NCBI GenBank assembly: GCA_003022865.1
Contig: PXSK01000035.1
Location: 1-54,280, forward strand
Length of the DNA stretch: 54,280 nt
Reading direction: 5' to 3'
From: Halobacteriales archaeon SW_5_70_135
Lineage (GTDB): Archaea > Halobacteriota > Halobacteria > Halobacteriales > SW-7-71-33
Position numbers and translations under genes: made by a program. This document shows positions 52,272 through 54,280 of this stretch, piece after piece. Below the pieces are notes generated by a model. That model had not been told where the DNA came from and did not search any database. It saw only the letters and a list, made by a program, of their open reading frames with translations. Each line of letters starts with the position of its first letter. The stretch's first letter is position 1.

Positions 52272-53633
52272 TCAGTTCCGGGCGCCGACCAGCGAGCCGC
52301 CGTCGACGCTCGCCCGCGAGTAGTCGACGTCCATCAGGTCGAGCATCGTGGGCGCGAGGTCGAGCAGGTCGACGTCGTCGCCGACCCCGACGTCGGGGTC
52401 GTCGGTGATCAGGGTCGCGTTGTGGAAGGTGTGCATCCCGTTGCGCGCGCCGTCGGACTCGAACACGCGGTCCTTCTCCCCGAAGCCGGACTTCAGGTCG
52501 AACCCCTCGTTCGGAACGACGACGAGGTCGGGTGCGATGTCGTCGTGGTCGCCGCGGAAGGCCTCGGTCCGCTCGACGACGCGGTCGGCGACCGGCCGAC
52601 CGTCCGGCCCTTCGAACTCCTGGAGCATCGCCTTCAGTTCGGCGACGGTCTCCTCGTACTCGTCCTCGGGGACGCCGCCGCGCGGCTCGCGGCCCTCCAG
52701 GTTGACGTAGAACCGCCCGGGGATGAACGAGTAGGCGCGACTCTCGGCGGCGATGTCGCCGAGACTCTCGTGGTCGTCGCCCTCGTAGGCGAGCCAGCTC
52801 TGCTCCTGCAGCCATCGGTTGCAGTTGACCTCGTACTCCAGGGTGGTGAAGCCGTGGTCGCTGGCGACGATCGTCGTCACGTCGTCGGGCATCGACCGCC
52901 ACAATGAGCCGACGTACTTGTCGACGCGGCGGTAGAAGTCGAGGAACTCCTCGCGGAACGGCCCGTCGTGCTCGTAGTCGCGGAAGGCGAAGTGGTTGAC
53001 GCGGTCGGTGGTCATGAATACGCCGAAGAACAGGTCCCAGTCGTCGGCGGCCACGTAGTGGTCGAACGCCTCGTGACGACCGTCGAGCGTCTCGTCGGCG
53101 TTCTCGAAGAAGGCCGTCCGGTCGTCCCTGTGGCCGAGCTTGGCGTTGACGTCGAGCCGGTAGTCGATACCGCTGAGGTAGTCCCGCATCTCGTCGGGGT
53201 AGGTGGCCTTGTCGAGAGTGGGACAGAGAAAGCCCGAGACCATCCGCTGGACGTTGCGCTGTGGTGGGAACGTGACGGGGACGTTCATCACCGTCGCGTT
53301 GCGGTCCGCCGCCTCGACACGGTCCCAGACGCGGTCGGCCCGGACGTTCGACCGGTTGGGGACGTACGTGTCGTACGACCCGACCTCTCGGTCCTGAAAG
53401 CCGTAGACGCCGGCCGCGCCGGGGTTCCGGCCCGTCGTCAGCGCCGGCCAGCAGGCACTCGACTCGGGCGGAACGATGCTGTCGATCGGTCCGGCTGTGC
53501 CCGTCTCCGCGATCTCGGTGAGGTTCGGGAAGACGTCGGGGTTGTCGGCGACGAGACTGTACGGCACGCCGTCGATACCGAGAAAGGCGACCCGCGGGTC
53601 ACCGTCGCCGCGAAGCCGGTCGAACAGACCCAT
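52272..53633 (-). CDS. Alkaline-phosphatase-superfamily phosphodiesterase/nucleotide pyrophosphatase
   Basis: A 453-aa enzyme of the type I phosphodiesterase/nucleotide pyrophosphatase group. [16 protein letters not shown] carries the first metal Asp, [20 protein letters not shown] the Ser/Thr nucleophile region, [20 protein letters not shown] the Asp-x-x-x-His metal pair, [16 protein letters not shown] the Asp-His pair and [14 protein letters not shown] the last His. All two-zinc ligands appear intact. Such enzymes cleave phosphodiesters or nucleotides; haloarchaeal substrates are not known. Unlike secreted members there is no signal peptide (starts [20 protein letters not shown]), so it is cytoplasmic. 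Confidence 0.9.
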   Translation of the reverse strand: MGLFDRLRGDGDPRVAFLGIDGVPYSLVADNPDVFPNLTEIAETGTAGPIDSIVPPESSACWPALTTGRNPGAAGVYGFQDREVGSYDTYVPNRSNVRADRVWDRVEAADRNATVMNVPVTFPPQRNVQRMVSGFLCPTLDKATYPDEMRDYLSGIDYRLDVNAKLGHRDDRTAFFENADETLDGRHEAFDHYVAADDWDLFFGVFMTTDRVNHFAFRDYEHDGPFREEFLDFYRRVDKYVGSLWRSMPDDVTTIVASDHGFTTLEYEVNCNRWLQEQSWLAYEGDDHESLGDIAAESRAYSFIPGRFYVNLEGREPRGGVPEDEYEETVAELKAMLQEFEGPDGRPVADRVVERTEAFRGDHDDIAPDLVVVPNEGFDLKSGFGEKDRVFESDGARNGMHTFHNATLITDDPDVGVGDDVDLLDLAPTMLDLMDVDYSRASVDGGSLVGARN

Positions 53634-53669
53634 GCCCGACTCTACCGACGGCGGGGTAGAAGACGTTTG

Positions 53670-53783
53670 CTACTCGTCCGCGGCGCCGGCTTCGCGCTCG
53701 TCCTCGCGCTCGTCGTCCCCCGCGGGAACGACCGTCAGGTGGTCGATGCCGACCGGCTGTCGCTCCCGCTCGGTCGATGCCAT
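53670..53783 (-). CDS. Putative 37-aa protein
   Basis: From ATG 53781-53783: MASTERERQPVGIDHLTVVP followed by an acidic tail (GDDEREDEREAGAADE) and TAG at 53670-53672. GTAATTTCTT at about 53813-53822 is an AT-rich element 31-40 bases upstream on the minus strand. I know no family for certain; the IDHLTV motif resembles the start of some small haloarchaeal domains. It could be a leader or a non-coding stretch. Confidence 0.35.
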   Translation of the reverse strand: MASTERERQPVGIDHLTVVPAGDDEREDEREAGAADE

Positions 53784-53872
53784 CGGCCGTCCGTACGCGG
53801 TGCGGCCACAAGAAATTACCCATGCTCATAACGCATCCCGGCGTCGGGCGTCATGCGCGGCGCGCATCCGGG

Positions 53873-54280
53873 TCAGCCGAACTGTTCGTCGTACAGCTCC
53901 TGGGCGTGTTCGACGGCGTCGTGGGCGGCGTCGCGACCCTCGAAGCCGAGCGTCTCCGTCTCCTTGTCGGGTTCGAGGTTCTTGTACGTCTCGAAGAATT
54001 CGCGTATCTCGGCGCGCTGTTGGTCGGTCAGGTCGTCAAGATCGCACACGTCGTCGTAGCGGGGGTCCTCGCTGGGGACGGCGATGACTTTGTCGTCCTT
54101 CTCGCCGTCGTCGTCCATCCGCATCAGCGCGACCGGCCGGGCCTCGAGGACACAGCCGGGGAACGTCGGGTCCTCGACGATGACGAGCACGTCGAAGGGG
54201 TCGCCGTCGTCGTAGTACGACTGCGGGATGAAGCCGTAGTCGCTCGGATAGTGGACGTTCGAGTGTAACACCCGGTCGAG
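53873..54280 (-). CDS. ppa: Inorganic pyrophosphatase, C-terminal part (gene runs off the window)
   Basis: The 136 visible codons belong to a family I soluble pyrophosphatase, which hydrolyses PPi from biosynthesis. After LDRVLHSNVHYPSDYGFIPQ (substrate-binding Lys/Tyr region) comes the signature DDGDPFDVLVIVEDPTFPGC with three metal-binding Asp, then GEKDDKVIAVPSEDPRYDDV and the C-terminal helix. About 40 N-terminal residues lie beyond base 54280. The ATG-like codon usually seen inside this frame is not the real start because homology continues upstream. Confidence 0.93.
   Translation of the reverse strand, partial: LDRVLHSNVHYPSDYGFIPQSYYDDGDPFDVLVIVEDPTFPGCVLEARPVALMRMDDDGEKDDKVIAVPSEDPRYDDVCDLDDLTDQQRAEIREFFETYKNLEPDKETETLGFEGRDAAHDAVEHAQELYDEQFG

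Noticed and set aside
53599-53829. 76-codon minus-strand ORF overlapping the phosphodiesterase start
   Set aside because: Arg-rich composition typical of a shadow frame; the 37-aa frame in the same spot is more plausible by composition and promoter distance.

Overview
This window comes from a halophilic archaeon (class Halobacteria). The DNA is very GC-rich, the predicted proteins are strongly acidic, many genes are leaderless with a TATA box about 25-35 bases before the start codon, and the gene set is archaeal: DNA polymerase D large subunit, PAN, thermosome, Hef, RIO1, aIF1A and a probable MC1. I cannot name the genus from sequence alone.

Layout. 1-3536: edge of a probable MC1 chromatin gene, then pheS-pheT on the minus strand, with pheT broken near its 3' end. 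3833-6951: an Old Yellow Enzyme-like oxidoreductase, an M29 aminopeptidase and a hotdog thioesterase. 7413-11920: polC (DP2) carrying a 189-residue mini-intein, overlapped by a PPC/DUF296 gene. 12081-13735: a decayed IS200/IS605-type tnpB element, with a six-hairpin cluster upstream and double-hairpin inserts in its coding region and right-end hairpin; its end coincides with the stop codon of a 52-aa haloarchaeal gene. 14056-21973: a dppABCDF-type peptide ABC transporter operon whose binding protein appears circularly permuted. 22034-28453: a haloarchaeal conserved gene, CBS protein, glycyl-tRNA synthetase, a dolichol-kinase-like membrane protein, and Hef with its nuclease active-site segment missing. 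28520-32864: zinc-ribbon autoantigen-like protein, PAN, a degenerate repeat array, sucCD. 32974-33252: a second tnpB remnant with the same hairpin modules. 33294-39025: DUF4112, NADPH:F420 reductase, uridine kinase, Hsp20, leucyl-tRNA synthetase. 39121-41074: a broken VOC gene, a DUF3592 gene, and a HAD gene split by a stop. 41076-46529: acetamidase/formamidase, ornithine cyclodeaminase/alanine dehydrogenase family enzyme, thermosome, GCS2-type ligase. 46794-51448: KH protein, tryptophanyl-tRNA synthetase, and an aIF1A / RIO1 / AzlC / AzlD block. 51572-54280: two small membrane proteins, an alkaline-phosphatase-superfamily enzyme, a tiny ORF and the C-terminal part of inorganic pyrophosphatase.

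Most genes are core information-processing and proteostasis functions (four aminoacyl-tRNA synthetases, polymerase, Hef, PAN, thermosome, Hsp20, initiation factor, ribosome-biogenesis factors). Accessory interest lies in the two tnpB relics, the modular 3-nt-loop hairpins that seem to have spread with and into them, the permuted binding protein, and four genes (pheT, hef, VOC, HAD) with small internal lesions. Because pheT is normally essential, assembly error has to be excluded before these lesions are read as biology. No rRNA, tRNA or CRISPR array was recognised. Family assignments are from memory of conserved motifs; no search was run.
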